64,000 bases of DNA from Balanoglossus misakiensis (taxonomy: Eukaryota; Hemichordata), in the NCBI GenBank assembly GCA_040954595.2, contig CM082595.2:5766001-5830000 (forward strand), written 5' to 3'. The position numbers and the translations under genes were made by a program. The notes below the pieces were generated by a model. That model saw only the letters and a list, made by a program, of their open reading frames with translations, was not told the origin of the DNA and ran no database searches. Below are positions 19,248-31,300 of the stretch, piece by piece (position 1 is the stretch's first letter; each line of letters opens with the position of its first letter).

Positions 19248-21226
19248 ATGAGTAAGAGAATGAATACCACAGCTACCGCCAGGCTAAAGCAAGACTACAT
19301 ACGGATCATGAAAGATCCTGTACCCTATGTAACTGCAGCTCCTCTACACTCAAATATCCTAGAATGGTAAGAAACCATGTAATTCGCAATTCATTACAAA
19401 AACGATGATGTACCTGTACATAAAATTGTGTGTTTTGCCAATTTACTTGTATGTTCATTACTTGGAGAATTCATGCCTTGAGAAAATAGGAGAGCAAAGG
19501 AAAGCTCATGGTGATGACAATTTATGTAGAAATACTAGACATTTTATCATATTTACATTGTAAAGGTTGAGCGAAAACACGCCTAGTTACTGTTTGATAC
19601 ACAGAATAAAATTAATATGAAGCAGGCAACTTTTCAGCAAATGTTCGATTAAAGGTTCAACCAGAAGAATACATGTGAGGAATTTGCAAAATTCAGAATA
19701 ATACAAAAGGATACAATCATTGCTAATGTTATAGGAAGAACAGAAAAAAATCATTATTTCATTCTTCTTCACAGGCATTATGTTGTGAGGGGACCTGAAG
19801 GAACACCCTACGAAGGAGGTTACTATCACGGCAAACTTATCTTTCCCCGGGAATTCCCGTTCAAACCCCCAAGCATTTACATGATAACCCCAAACGGTAG
19901 ATTCAAATGCAATACAAGGTAAGCGTTCCAACCTGTCATCACAGTGTACATGTATGTATGTGTAAATCTTGTGATAGGTGAAAATTAATCAGCAGGGGTA
20001 TTACATGTGTTATGTGTGAATATGGCCAAATTGACACAACATGAATAGCCCTTGCGACCAATATTTTTACTACATGTATGATAAAAAAAGCCAAATGCTT
20101 CGACAATATTTTGATCTCATTTATTCATGTATATAAACAAGATAACATTTGAAGTTATTTTTGTATTCCTTTTAAGCTCTTGCATCCTGTTTATCCGTTT
20201 GTCTTTTCGGACAACATGCCATTTATCATGTACACATGACCATGGTCACTGTCTCACAGACTTTCATCCAATCTCTATCCTGCAGACTTTGTTTGTCAAT
20301 CAGTGACTTTCACCCAGATACATGGAATCCAGCCTGGTCTGTGTCGACCATCCTAACGGGACTCCTTAGCTTCATGGTCGAAAAGAATCCAACCCTCGGG
20401 AGTATAGAGACGTCTGACTACACGAAGAGACAGCTAGCCGCACAGAGCGCTGCTTTCAATTTGAAAAATCAAAATTTTACAGAACTTTTTCCGGAAATAT
20501 CAGAGGTGGGTCAAGTGGGAAATTATTTTGAAAATGTATCTATCTTAATTCAGTGTAAATGTGACAGGGCAAATGGGCCATATTCATAATTTAGTTCATT
20601 ATTTCAGGATTGTTTGTGCATCGCAAATAAACCCAGATTACCAGTTGTTCACATTTTTATTAAGGGAAGCGGTCGTCACGCCACATTTGTTTGTTTATAA
20701 ACATTACAATTCATCCACAAATCCCTGAAATTAATAATTCTTAGGATGAACGAAGCAGCCAACCGTAGCGTAGACTGGGCATGACAGCAACTGAAGATCC
20801 TATTAGGTCGTGGCGACTGCAGTGAGGTTTGCGCTGGTATGGAAGGACATATTCTCATCAAGGGGGACACCCACGCGGCGCGACGACCCCTTCCCTTTAA
20901 CTGTATATATCATGCTGTGAATATCGTGAGGGCAAGGGCAGAGCATTCATTTGATGGTTTTGTCACAGATATTGTTTAATGTTTTCTCCCTAATTTTGCA
21001 GGAGGCAAGGGAAAAGCTCAGACGACAAGAAGAGGAACTGAAAAGGAGTTCTGAGTCTAGAGTGAATCCCCTCGCGACGTCCCACGGCAGCGGACAAGGC
21101 CCCGGGCAGAATAACGCAGACAACGGCTTTGTAGGAAGCACCCTAGCGAACATTTTCGTGATCGTGGGATTTGCTGCTTTTGCATACACCGTGAAATATG
21201 TTTTAAAAACTATAGCCAACGGATAG
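19248..21226 (+). CDS. UBE2J2: Ubiquitin-conjugating enzyme E2 J2, ER tail-anchored (4 coding exons, 235 aa)
   Basis: This E2 passes ubiquitin to substrates of ER-associated degradation; it is held on the cytosolic face of the ER by a C-terminal membrane anchor. Coding exons: 19248-19366, 19775-19918, 20286-20505, 21002-21226, with consistent phases (708 nt including stop). The UBC domain covers about residues 10-160: [37 protein letters not shown], the HPN-like element [11 protein letters not shown], and the active-site Cys in [18 protein letters not shown]. The last exon gives a charged, coiled-coil-like linker ([13 protein letters not shown]) and the anchor [20 protein letters not shown]. 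Human UBE2J2 has 259 aa; the difference is a shorter linker. The start is the first ATG of the exon, directly after the acceptor TTGCACAG. Confidence 0.96.
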
Positions 21227-21770
21227 ACTGGTTTGTTTAGTATGAACAGGGGGGACAGGACTTGTATCGATGGGATATTCTTTCTTATTTTGTCTTTCTT
21301 GTGGTCTGGCCTTTTAAATAATTATGATAAAGATGGCACAAAAAATCTGTGACATTTATTTTGAGATGAACATTATAAAAAACGATTAAAGTGCCTCTTT
21401 TATCAACAGACTTGAAATATATACATCGCGTATAAAAACAGATATAAACATTTGAATAATTATGATAGTGTTTGTCGTGAAGGGGCTAATTATTAGTTGA
21501 TTATGATGTGTGACCTTTTTGACCTTCGACGTACAATTCTGCCTGTGATTCAAAGGAAGTTCTATCACTTTTAAGCCAACATGTAACAAGCAGGAAACTT
21601 CGAAACCCTGGTATCATTACCACCCTCAACAAAAACACTGAAGGTCATGCAATGTCAGATTTTCAACAGGTCAGATATTTATTTTCATTATCCATGATAT
21701 GATATTTGAACAATTGTAACATGTGTACAAAAGATTTTTGGGGGTTTTCCTTGTACATTTGTACAATAAG

Positions 21771-21776
21771 AATAAA
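21771..21776 (+). terminator. Candidate UBE2J2 polyadenylation signal
   Basis: AATAAA about 545 nt after the UBE2J2 stop, followed by a T-rich stretch and then by a transposon copy at 21856. A second AATAAA at about 22501 (AATAAAGTCTTTATT, palindromic) could serve a longer transcript. Confidence 0.45.
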
Positions 21777-21855
21777 TGATGTAGTGATAAAGTAGCATAG
21801 GAGTCTTTTATTTGTCATCTTGTCATTTTCATATTAGGACTTCATGGAACCTGAT

Positions 21856-22054
21856 TTAAAGGTATACAGTAACCTCCAATTTACATACGCCCATATATGG
21901 CTGAAATTGCGTATTTGAGCGTTCTAAAGAACATATAGTGGCGCTCTTTTTTTCGCGTGTGCCACCCACTGAAAATCTGTGATTGGCTAGATCTCAATTT
22001 GCCATGGTAACTATAGCTACTAGTAATTTTCCATAGGTGACCGTATACCTTTAA
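21856..22054. mobile_element. 199 bp TTAA-ended MITE after UBE2J2
   Basis: Symmetric termini TTAAAGGTATAC...GTATACCTTTAA, with TTAA at 21856-21859 and 22051-22054. The interior matches the inverted copy at 19056-19215. There is no coding capacity. Together the two copies bracket the UBE2J2 coding exons in opposite orientation. Confidence 0.8.
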
Positions 22055-22812
22055 GTTTGAAATGTATAATCTTACAACAACAGTTCAACTCCCATTTGTA
22101 CCAATACCAAATCCATTGTCTTATGTAAAAAAATTAAGAACCATCCTTTTACATGTACCCACAACAAGGGTTGTAGCTGATAGAAATTTGACGGAGCGAT
22201 TAGCGTGGAGTGTTTGTGTTGAAAGAACTCAGGGTCTAGAAATGTCATTCTTATTCGTAGCCTTATCACACTTATCAGCACAAACCTTTGTTGAAATGGT
22301 CTCTTGTGAAAATGTCAAGAAAATGCTTAGTTGTTTTGTTCAAAATTCTTCTTTTGAGGCTATAGAATGTGATAACCATACACTACCTCTGGGTACGCAC
22401 GTTCATGAAAAAATCTGTACAATCCTCTTTTGAAGAGCCAGTGTGCTCTCCATGATGAAGTGATGATGATTTCTGTGTAAATAGTTACACTGTGAAGTAA
22501 AATAAAGTCTTTATTTGTTGATTGAGATAAATTTGTCTCCTGTGATCTCCAATGTTTCCTGTGTGTACAACAGAAATAATGCCCATTTTCTATGGACGTT
22601 TGTATTACTTGATATTCCAGTCCTGTCCTTGCCTTCTATATACGAGCAAACAACAATTTGCAAAGAAATAGAAGTACAAAGTACTGAGAAGCATACCCCT
22701 CTGTAAATAAAATCTTTGCAGCACAAAAGCGCCATTGACGTTCGAAAACCTAGATCTTTTGTTTTGTTTTGATTGGAATGCGAAACCTACAACTCCCGTC
22801 AAGCATTGCGGC

Positions 22813-23436
22813 AAAATGGCGGCTTCCTTGAAAGTTTGACTTCGATTTCAAAGACGCCCGATCCTGTGATCCAGCGAGTACGTGGATAAGGATTTCCTGT
22901 TCTTCTGTCGGTTGGCAAACAGGGTTCGCGATACCTACAACCACGATAAATAGGTAAATATCTTTTGATTTCGTCCCGGCGCCGAACGCGTCTATTTGAA
23001 ATCTCCGTCTCTACTGCCAATGACTGCAGCTGACACGTTGATCAAAACATAAACACTGTAGTAAACAAAAAGTTGTGCGGGTGGAAAGAAAGAGATCTGC
23101 TTTGTACCACACGGTGAACACGAGTGAAAATGAGCAGTTTATGACACGGAAATGTTTTTTCTTGCATTATGAAAAATTCAAATCGAAATCGATGTAAATC
23201 AAGGTGAAATCTGAAGCAACGTACTTCATGTCATGTCATAACTTGCACTGTGCACGGTTGCGGATTTTTTTCAGTGACTTCGAACCCCGTTACGGACTTG
23301 TCAGGAATAAGGTGAACACTTTTCAATATTTCAAATACAATCAAGAATTTTTTTTTCATTAACACTAGCCTTACCTTACTCAAGATATCACAAAATGTCT
23401 AATACCTGCTCTGATATTTTTGATCTACTATTTCAG
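22813..23436 (+). promoter_or_regulatory. Candidate PPP1R35 promoter and 5' UTR region
   Basis: AAAATGGCGGC at 22813-22823 matches the plus-strand YY1 element common at metazoan transcription starts. The surrounding sequence to about 23000 is richer in CpG than its flanks. A possible donor (AAG|GTGAAC) lies near 23311. An acceptor (TACTATTTCAG) opens the coding exon at 23437, leaving 129 nt of 5' UTR before the ATG. The exact transcription start is inference. Confidence 0.4.
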
Positions 23437-23565
23437 GAACACATCTCTGCCAAGGAACAGTCAAAAGCGATATTTTTGAAGTGGTTAGGAACAATATAGT
23501 AGCTAGCGTTGGTGATCATACATTTCATGGACTGCATCGATAAACAGCTCAAGTATTAAACAAAC

Positions 23566-25055
23566 ATGTCGTCGCACACTGCCTGCTTCCAGACGGAAAA
23601 ACCAAGACTGTCACCACTTCCCCAGCAAGCTGTCAAAGGCCACGGACCGGTGTCTGATTACGAAAAGTATGTCCACCTGCACGACTTTGTCATTCCCACT
23701 GCCCAGGATAAGGACAGCACTGACACGCAGCCGCAACCGACACACAACATTCCCGTTCCGGCGGCGCACTTTCCCGGCGCTCCCAGCCACCTCGGCGACC
23801 CGGATCTCTGCCTCTCTCCCGAGCGACCGGAACGACCGCCAAAAAAAGTCAGCGTGTCGCCCGAGAAGCCGCACACGCACAAGTTCAAGTCCGACGAGCC
23901 AGTGCATCAGAACAGCGACGCGAGACTCATCGAGGGAATCGAGATAGACGTCCGGCCGGTCATCAAGAAGACCATCGCAAAGCGGGACAGAAGCGGGAAG
24001 AGGGGCTCCAAGGAAAACGAAGAGCGAAACGCAATCAACAGAATTACCATGGCAACTGGAGAGCCCGAATCTCACCTGTCTCGACCCGTCTATCACTCTA
24101 CAGTGATCCTCGGGCAGCAGTTGCAGGCCGTGAAACAGAACAGATTTGATGCGGAAAACGCTGTTCTGAAAGTCCTGCAGACATCAGAGTCAACCCAGGC
24201 AACGCTGAATGAAAGAGTGTCAGAAACTGTCAACGTCCCAGTCGCTGAGAAAAAATACTCAGGTTTGTAAATGTCATCGTGCTAGCAGTTTGTCTCTAAA
24301 CATAATCCCCCGAGAAGTCAAAGGTCAATTCATGCGTGGCTGGAATCGACACAGGCATTCTACAAGCAAATGATTCCATATAAATGACCAAATGAGAAAT
24401 TGCTCAACTGACGTCCAAAGTGTAACGTAAATGTCATGTCTTCTCTTCTTTGTCATCACAGGTCTGATAAGTGTTGATGTGCCTGTGGAAGAGACTGTGA
24501 ACCATGTGATCGAGGAGAAGATGTCAAAGGTCAAACCCAGGCCTGAAAAGAAAGCAAAGGTATGTACGCAGAGCGAATCAGTACAATCTTCCTACACAAA
24601 TATGTAGTATGTACATGTCAATTTCCACAGTCACCAGAAATTCCACAATTGGCTGTTTCAGCCATTTCAGTCTAAACAAATTTGCATAAAAAGTTACCAT
24701 AATATTTACGTGGATAGCAGAAATACCAGTGTTTATTTCCTGTGGGTTAATTCAGCAAAAGTCTACAGATTGCATGAAACTGATACTGAAGTCAAACACA
24801 GAGGCCACAATCAATAGTGGTTGTACATACGACAGAACAAAAGGCAAACCCAGCATGTCATTGCTTCTTCCCATACTACAGGAGCCTGAAATTCCAGGAC
24901 CGGATATCATGGAGTTCTTCACTCCGGAACTACAGGAAGAGACGGCCCACCGGTATTCTTCTTCCTTGCCCGCAGTCGGAGTTTGTCCGGAACAGGCGCC
25001 GGACACCATGGCGTTTGATGTGTACAGACACATACAGTGGTGGGAACAACCCTAA
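23566..25055 (+). CDS. PPP1R35: Protein phosphatase 1 regulatory subunit 35 homologue (3 coding exons, 322 aa)
   Basis: In vertebrates PPP1R35 is a centrosomal protein needed for centriole elongation and conversion to centrosomes, and it binds PP1. Coding exons: 23566-24262, 24462-24559, 24882-25055 (969 nt including stop, phases consistent). The N-terminal 170 residues are Pro- and charge-rich and probably disordered. The C-terminal half matches the family block: STVILGQQLQAVKQNRFDAE, NERVSETVNVPVAEKKYSGL, VPVEETVNHVIEEKM, EIPGPDIMEFF, and the terminal APDTMAFDVYRHIQWWEQP. Human PPP1R35 has 253 aa, so the N-terminus here is longer. The human RVxF-type PP1 docking site is not clearly kept; the nearest is KKVSV near residue 98, which lacks the final aromatic residue. 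The assignment rests on recalled C-terminal similarity and order of blocks, and an alignment would settle it. Confidence 0.85.
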
Positions 25056-25660
25056 TGTATAGATACATTGTACAACACTAATGTATAGGAACAACACTAT
25101 GTATAGGACAAAATCACACTGAAGAAATCTCAACAGTTTTGAGGGTGGTAGAGGACAATGCATCATGGGAACATAAGATAGAATACCCCCACTAAAATGA
25201 ATGACATGTAAATATTTATGGTTTTTGTCAAATCAAGGTCACTGCGAGTTTCTGAGGTGTACATTTGCCTTAATGAAAACATAGTCCAGAATATATAGAC
25301 AATATTTTTTTTACTTTGTGTGGTGTGGGAATTCTTACAATGAAACTTCAAAGGATTACTTCTACAATAATCTGTGAGATTCTAGCGCTTTTGTGATTTA
25401 TTGTAGTCAAATTCTTTACAGAGATGGACAACATTATGGTAGTTTTCATTATTTTCCCCAAAAAATGTTTTGTTTTTTGTAAGGCAGCCTAGTGATATTT
25501 GTCAAAATTGTGTCAACCATGAAGCATGTTGTCTATACTCAAGTTCACTCACTGCCAAATGTACTAATCACATCAATTGCAAGAACAAAACTCTCTCAGT
25601 AAGTGCGTAATTTATTTGTAATTCATAAAGACTTATTGTACAATAATTATTTTTAAGTAC

Positions 25661-25666
25661 AATAAA
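25661..25666 (+). terminator. Candidate PPP1R35 polyadenylation signal
   Basis: AATAAA about 600 nt after the PPP1R35 stop in a strongly AT-rich 3' region. There is no other good hexamer between the stop and this point. Confidence 0.4.
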
Positions 25667-25963
25667 AATCATATGATAGTATTTTTGGTATGGTCAGTAC
25701 TATGGTGTAATTTCACTGCGATTTGAAGTCTCTAAAAATGCATTTTACCAGGTCTTTCCCCTATTGTATGTTAGTATATTCAAATCTCTGCTCTGTAGAG
25801 GTAGATAAGTCACCAAATTCAGTGACGATTCACAATTCTCTCAGGCGATCCATGCTATTAACCCCTTGACTTATAATTCCCCAACGGAATGCTGTCTTCA
25901 CATTTGGTAAGCAACTATGCACGGGCGAATCTGGCCAGCAAATGTCAATATTGCATTTGTTGT

Positions 25964-26038
25964 CATTGGTGGCGCTGACAAAAGCATCAGCAAGAGATGG
26001 CCATTGGTGGCGCTGACACAAGACTCGGCAAGAGAACG
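25964..26038. repeat. Tandem duplication, 38 bp unit x 2
   Basis: CATTGGTGGCGCTGACA begins each unit (25964 and 26002), followed by a shared GGCAAGAGA/AGCAAGAGA block. Confidence 0.75.
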
Positions 26039-28110
26039 TGTCAGGACAGCACACGTGTACACATCCTGACAAGCAGATAAACCGCCACTCCACGCGCCGC
26101 TGGATATTTTAAGGTTGGTGAGTATATTTTTAATGTCAACTGGGGTGTTTGGAGGAGGATAAACCTAAACTTGAATTTTCTTCAATATAGTAAAATGCAG
26201 AGTTGGCTAATCAAGCATCGAACATGGCGTACGCGTGTTACTTCGCCAGCAAGTCGACGCGTCCGCGTCCGGCTGAGATGCATGGACCCAGCCACGATTA
26301 GCATGTCTCGTTGAGCTTCATTGTGCCAATAGCATGAATAGCCCAAAGTGGCTAGACGTCACCCACCTGTCAGTGAACCTGGAGTGGACGGGATTGGTGC
26401 ATTCAGCTTGAGGTGCTGTGTAACCGCGACTGCCAGAACTTGTAGCCAATCAGACAGCTCGTTCAAATTACGTCACAGGATGTTCGCTGGGCACGTGGAA
26501 GCCTGACTATTTTAATGTATTCATGGCGTCTCTGTGTCCGTGGATGTTTCCGGTAGACGGTGGGAAACGCAACCTGTGTATCAAAACCCTTGGCAGCTTC
26601 TATTGAAAATTTGTGTCAGTTTTTTGACGTTTTGTGTGATGTCAAGGGGTCAAGGCAAGTGGCAAATTGTCCATGTAGCAATGCTGGGCAATGCTATGGA
26701 ACTTGAAAAACTAAAACCTTCCCACGCTTTCATGCGATCATGCTTTCTGTTGTGTACTACAGAAACAAATTGGTATTTGATTTTCACAGCTATATGTTTC
26801 AAAATACAAGAGTCGAGGGATAGCGCACTACTGGCGTTGAAAATTACAAGACTTTTTTAAAAATGTCAGCCCGCCACCAACGACGGTAGACCACGTTTTT
26901 CATGTTTATGGTGTGTGTTGAATGAATGAGCCTGTACTTGCAGAAAGAATACAGAATGACGCCTACGCATTTCCATAAAGCTAGATCCCCCTCTGGTATT
27001 GGATTCGAAGTTATGAGTTCTTTGATGGATACATATTGTTGTAGGCTCTAAGAGAAAAACGTATCTGCGCAGACAACGGACGTTTTCCCCGGTGGTCGCT
27101 CTATCTGTCACACAGCTCTCAATCTCATGAGAGATAATGGGTTCACACAGAGCATTGAGCTTTATAGGTTTTGTGATATTGAAAACCTGCTTCATTGCTC
27201 TAGGATGGTGGAATGAGCGATTATATCTGTAGCACCTCCAGTCATTTTATTCTGATGACAACATATAGGCAAACATCTATTGTGAAATAAAATGATGAAA
27301 ACCTATTGCCACAGAAGTTGACCCTGAATAATAGAAAATATACCCCAAACACACAAACAAACAAAAACAAACAATAACATGCAGTCTGACCTACATTTAG
27401 ACGGTCTGCTCTCTAGACCATGGTTGGCGAGGAAAATCCGCAATTGCATTTAATATCTACGTGAAAATGAACGTTTTGTGTGAATATCATTATGCTAAGC
27501 ATATAAAACATCGCATTGTCAATGTCAAAGTTTATCCTTGTTGATTTAAGGGGAAAAGCCGATTTGTTGTTCAATGTTGAATCCTTAAAATTTCCGCAAA
27601 TGTTCATGTTGTGTTTTATTTACCCAGTCGCGTTTCTCTTCCGCTCTTTCTTGTGTTGTTGCAAAGGTCAACGCCCTTCCCGATGAATAAATTAGCTGAG
27701 GCATTATGGTAATAAGTAAAATTGCATATCGGATGGGATAAAAAAGTATGGTTCATATTCGACTGAGAGAGGGGAAATGTGCCACTATTTGACAGATCTA
27801 TCAAGTGGAATAATGTTACGGACGTAATTATAGTCTTAACTGCAAAAAAGCCTTTTCCACTGTTCTGAAAACTAATTTACGATAATTACAAGTGTAGGCT
27901 AACATCAGAACGACCCGCCTAGGCGTCGTCTGCTGAAGGCAAGATATAACAGGACTACATGGCGCAGTAAATTAAGTCGACTAAGAGCATCGAGGATAAT
28001 TATTTTATAGTATTTCTACAAAGTGCAGGAAACGTTTTCCAGAATCTGTCAGATAGCCGAGGTGTATTTGCGTCAGAGAGTATATCTCAGAGTGAACCGG
28101 AGATATTTCA

Positions 28111-28380
28111 ATGTCGAGCATGGCGGAGATTGACGACTTCGCAATTTTGCTCGGAAGACACGGCTGCGTCGTTAATAAAATCACAACCAACTCCCAAAGT
28201 ATTAAAGGGGGAATTTAACCCAGCACACATTTTTTTCACATCCATTTTTGCTATTGGAGAATTCCAAACGGAGAAGGTAGTCTCTCCCGTAAACCGCTTT
28301 AAACGACGCCAAACAAATTAGAGGAAGTCTTGTTCTGCAGATTTATGGGTCGCCATTTTGTTTTCCGGCGCCAGGAACCC
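28111..28380. promoter_or_regulatory. Promoter-like segment with ATGGCGG and GTCGCCATTTTG motifs
   Basis: The plus strand has a small ORF with good start context at 28120 (GAGCATGGCGG; frame open 28111-28218, 35 aa). At about 28350 the minus strand reads GGAAAACAAAATGGCGACC, an ETS-like core next to a YY1-like element. The GC content is above that of the flanks. This looks like a core promoter, possibly for a minus-strand or bidirectional transcript, but no gene body could be attached in either direction. Confidence 0.25.
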
Positions 28381-31300
28381 TGTTCAAAACATTCACAGTG
28401 TACACACACGTGGTATTCTCTCCGAAATGTCGGTTTGACGCCGAGCCCAGACCTGGTCGTGTGTGCTCAATATTTATACAATTTATAGCCTGGATTTATC
28501 GTCTTATATGAAAGTCCGAAACGTTTACTATATAAAGCGTACAATACTGAACTTTAAAGGGATTCGCAGCAATTGTTTTAAAGGTATAAGGTCTCTGTAT
28601 GAAATGCAAAGATAATGTTGTACTGATTGTATCCAAGTTAGAAGGCAGAATGTAGTCCATCAAAAAACTACTATGTTACTCAAAATAATGCTCCAAAACT
28701 CACGAGGCCTTATTTCATGCACTGACGACATAAACCCCTTGAACCATACGTGTGAAGTTGAGGGATTTTTACGTGCTCACGTTTGCGTCGTTTGGTCTCC
28801 CGCCCACCCTGATCAATAATAGAGAATGATTTTAATGACTTTGGCTCCCTCTTTCTCTCTTATGAGGTCATTTTCTATTAACAGAGTTTATGTGCGGGGG
28901 AAATGTCGTTACTCACGGTGGGAATTTCAACAGACCGTGAGAGAATGGGCCCGGCGACCCGAGGTTAACTACAAATTGACGCCAGAATCATTAACGTGCA
29001 GTCAGAAGTCACCGCAGTGCGATAAATTGAATCACGCCAAAGTTAAGTGTCGAGTCTCGGAGATTCCATCGACCCTATATCCCCCTGTAAATGCAACAGC
29101 CAGTTGTGTTCGACCAAAGTGTTCTGGCAAAAGGCGCATGTGTTTCGGACACTGTAGTTAACATTGCTTTGAGATTTTGTTTGTTCTTCTACAGTGTTAA
29201 GGTGGTACGCACCTCGAGGGCAGATTTTCAGAAAAAACGACGATCCTCCAAACTTTACGATACCAGGTCGGAAAAAAACGAAAGCGCCATTAAATTAACT
29301 TGGTTTTCGCAACAGATTTCGCGTCGGATTTCCTTTGATCTGTTGTGATATTCTGGCCAAGCGAAGAACGCGAGCTTATTTCATATACATGTATGCAAAT
29401 CGTCGCCATTCTTATGTCATGTGGTGGTCGGTGTTATGCTGAAAGGCGAAACATAACAGCGTAGTTCAGATAGTTTATGCATGCGTCCGCCGGCTGTACA
29501 CGCTCCGATCGAGTGCATGCATGACTACTAATAGCTAGACTTATGTAATTACAATACACCTTGTGCTGTAAATGAACAACATTTAACGCAGCGTTCGTCG
29601 CTACATGCATGTATGTATACACGGCAAAAGCGATCAGAAATATAACTTTACATGATTTTTAGAGGGCGAGTGTTAATGAAATGAGAAAGACAATGTGATG
29701 TTAGACTGAAAAGTCAGAGGTCGCGAATTTGACATCATTTTGCTTTAATTTCATTTAGATAAAGTAGTCATCGTATTCGCATGTAACGTTGCTAAGGCGT
29801 GCTTCTATCCTATAATTATATAGGAACTAACACTATGCTGTCCTGGTTGAAATCACAAAGTAAAAATTTGCATCGCATTTAAAAATAATTTGACCAAGTT
29901 CTTACATTGGATTACGCGCAGACAGGAAGTTGTTTCCAAGATGTGACAGTGTAGCACACTCACGCGAGAACATTTGAAGCGAGATTCCACTGAAAAAAAA
30001 ATGGCGACCTTGCCCTATTCGTGGACGCCACGCACTAGTACATGCAAACGGAATTTACTTGAAAGAAATGGCATACATATGTATTAGAAATTACACTTTG
30101 TATCAAAACTAATATTACCAACTTCTGTGTAACGGTACTTCAGTCGTCATGCCTGTGCATTATTGATTGCGACGGATGATGTGGAAGTCACGCGATGGAT
30201 ATCATTCATTTACAGTCAATAGGCACGGTGACATACTCATTCGATCATTGAGCCAGAAATGGCAGCATGCTCCATGACGGTGTTTATTTCAAATAACTGT
30301 CGACGGTGGGTGAATTTTCCACTATCGCCAGAGCAAACAAATATTGCACACTGAAATTAAACATATGTAATACTGTTGTCACCAAGACAGCTGTCATTTC
30401 AAAATGTGTAATGTTGAGACAATTTTAGAATACTAGTAGTAAAGTTGCGGTGCATTCTTTAAAACTGTATAAATATGTCACTAGGAAGTATTGTTGATAT
30501 CTAGAAAGAAATATAATATGTTGCAACTGATGCCAGTTAAAGACCTGTTGATAACAGTCAAAAGAAAAAAAAACAAAGCCAAACAAAAAATCAAACCAGA
30601 CGCGACAGTCAAAAAAAAGGGAATACCAGACAGGTACTCAGGAAAAAAGTTTAAAAAAAAGTCTTTTGTTTCTAAAATAAGAATAAAACATGTCAATTAT
30701 ACGATAGCACAGTGACAACCACCATAAATACCAGAAAGTTACTTTGGAACATAAATAACCATTGTCACATTTTTTTCTATAATAAGAATGAAAACGCTTT
30801 AACGTGTCAACATTACAATGGGACACTAACACGGTTATACAACGCAGATGCAAATCGAAAAGCACGGACAATTACTGCTTTACTATTCTGGATACAATGT
30901 TAAAGTGCCTTTTTTATATCAAATGAACAACGCAATAATCTACATAAGAAAGCATTCGACATACATGAGAGATGGTTTTGAACGATTGGTTTTGTATATA
31001 CATGGGCAACATAGTTCTCTGGAATAACTAAATATAGATAGAGTATTTTTTATTTATATCCAAGGCCAAAAGTTTGCAGTCCATTATATATTCGTTTGAG
31101 AGGTATGGTCTGATTTTCATAACATTAACATCAACCTCTGTCAATCATATACATGGGTGTGAAATTCAGTGCTGTGACGTTTCATTGTCTGTATTCGATG
31201 CCTCGTTTAATTTGCCAGTGCCATGATTTAGGCTAAGTTGACCATATCTGGACTTTGGTTCATCAGTATACCTGTACCTCATAACAGGGAGGTCAGTTGT

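Noticed and set aside
22062-22433. 123-codon ORF between UBE2J2 and PPP1R35, followed by AATAAA
   Set aside because: No recognised motif; it starts directly after a transposon copy and most likely lies in intergenic DNA or an extended 3' UTR.
23611-24096. 161-codon minus-strand ORF and other frames
   Set aside because: Antisense shadow of PPP1R35 coding exon 1.
28826-29161. 111-codon ORF with several Cys
   Set aside because: No domain match, no splice sites in phase, no Kozak support; Cys spacing does not match a known zinc-binding or secreted family.
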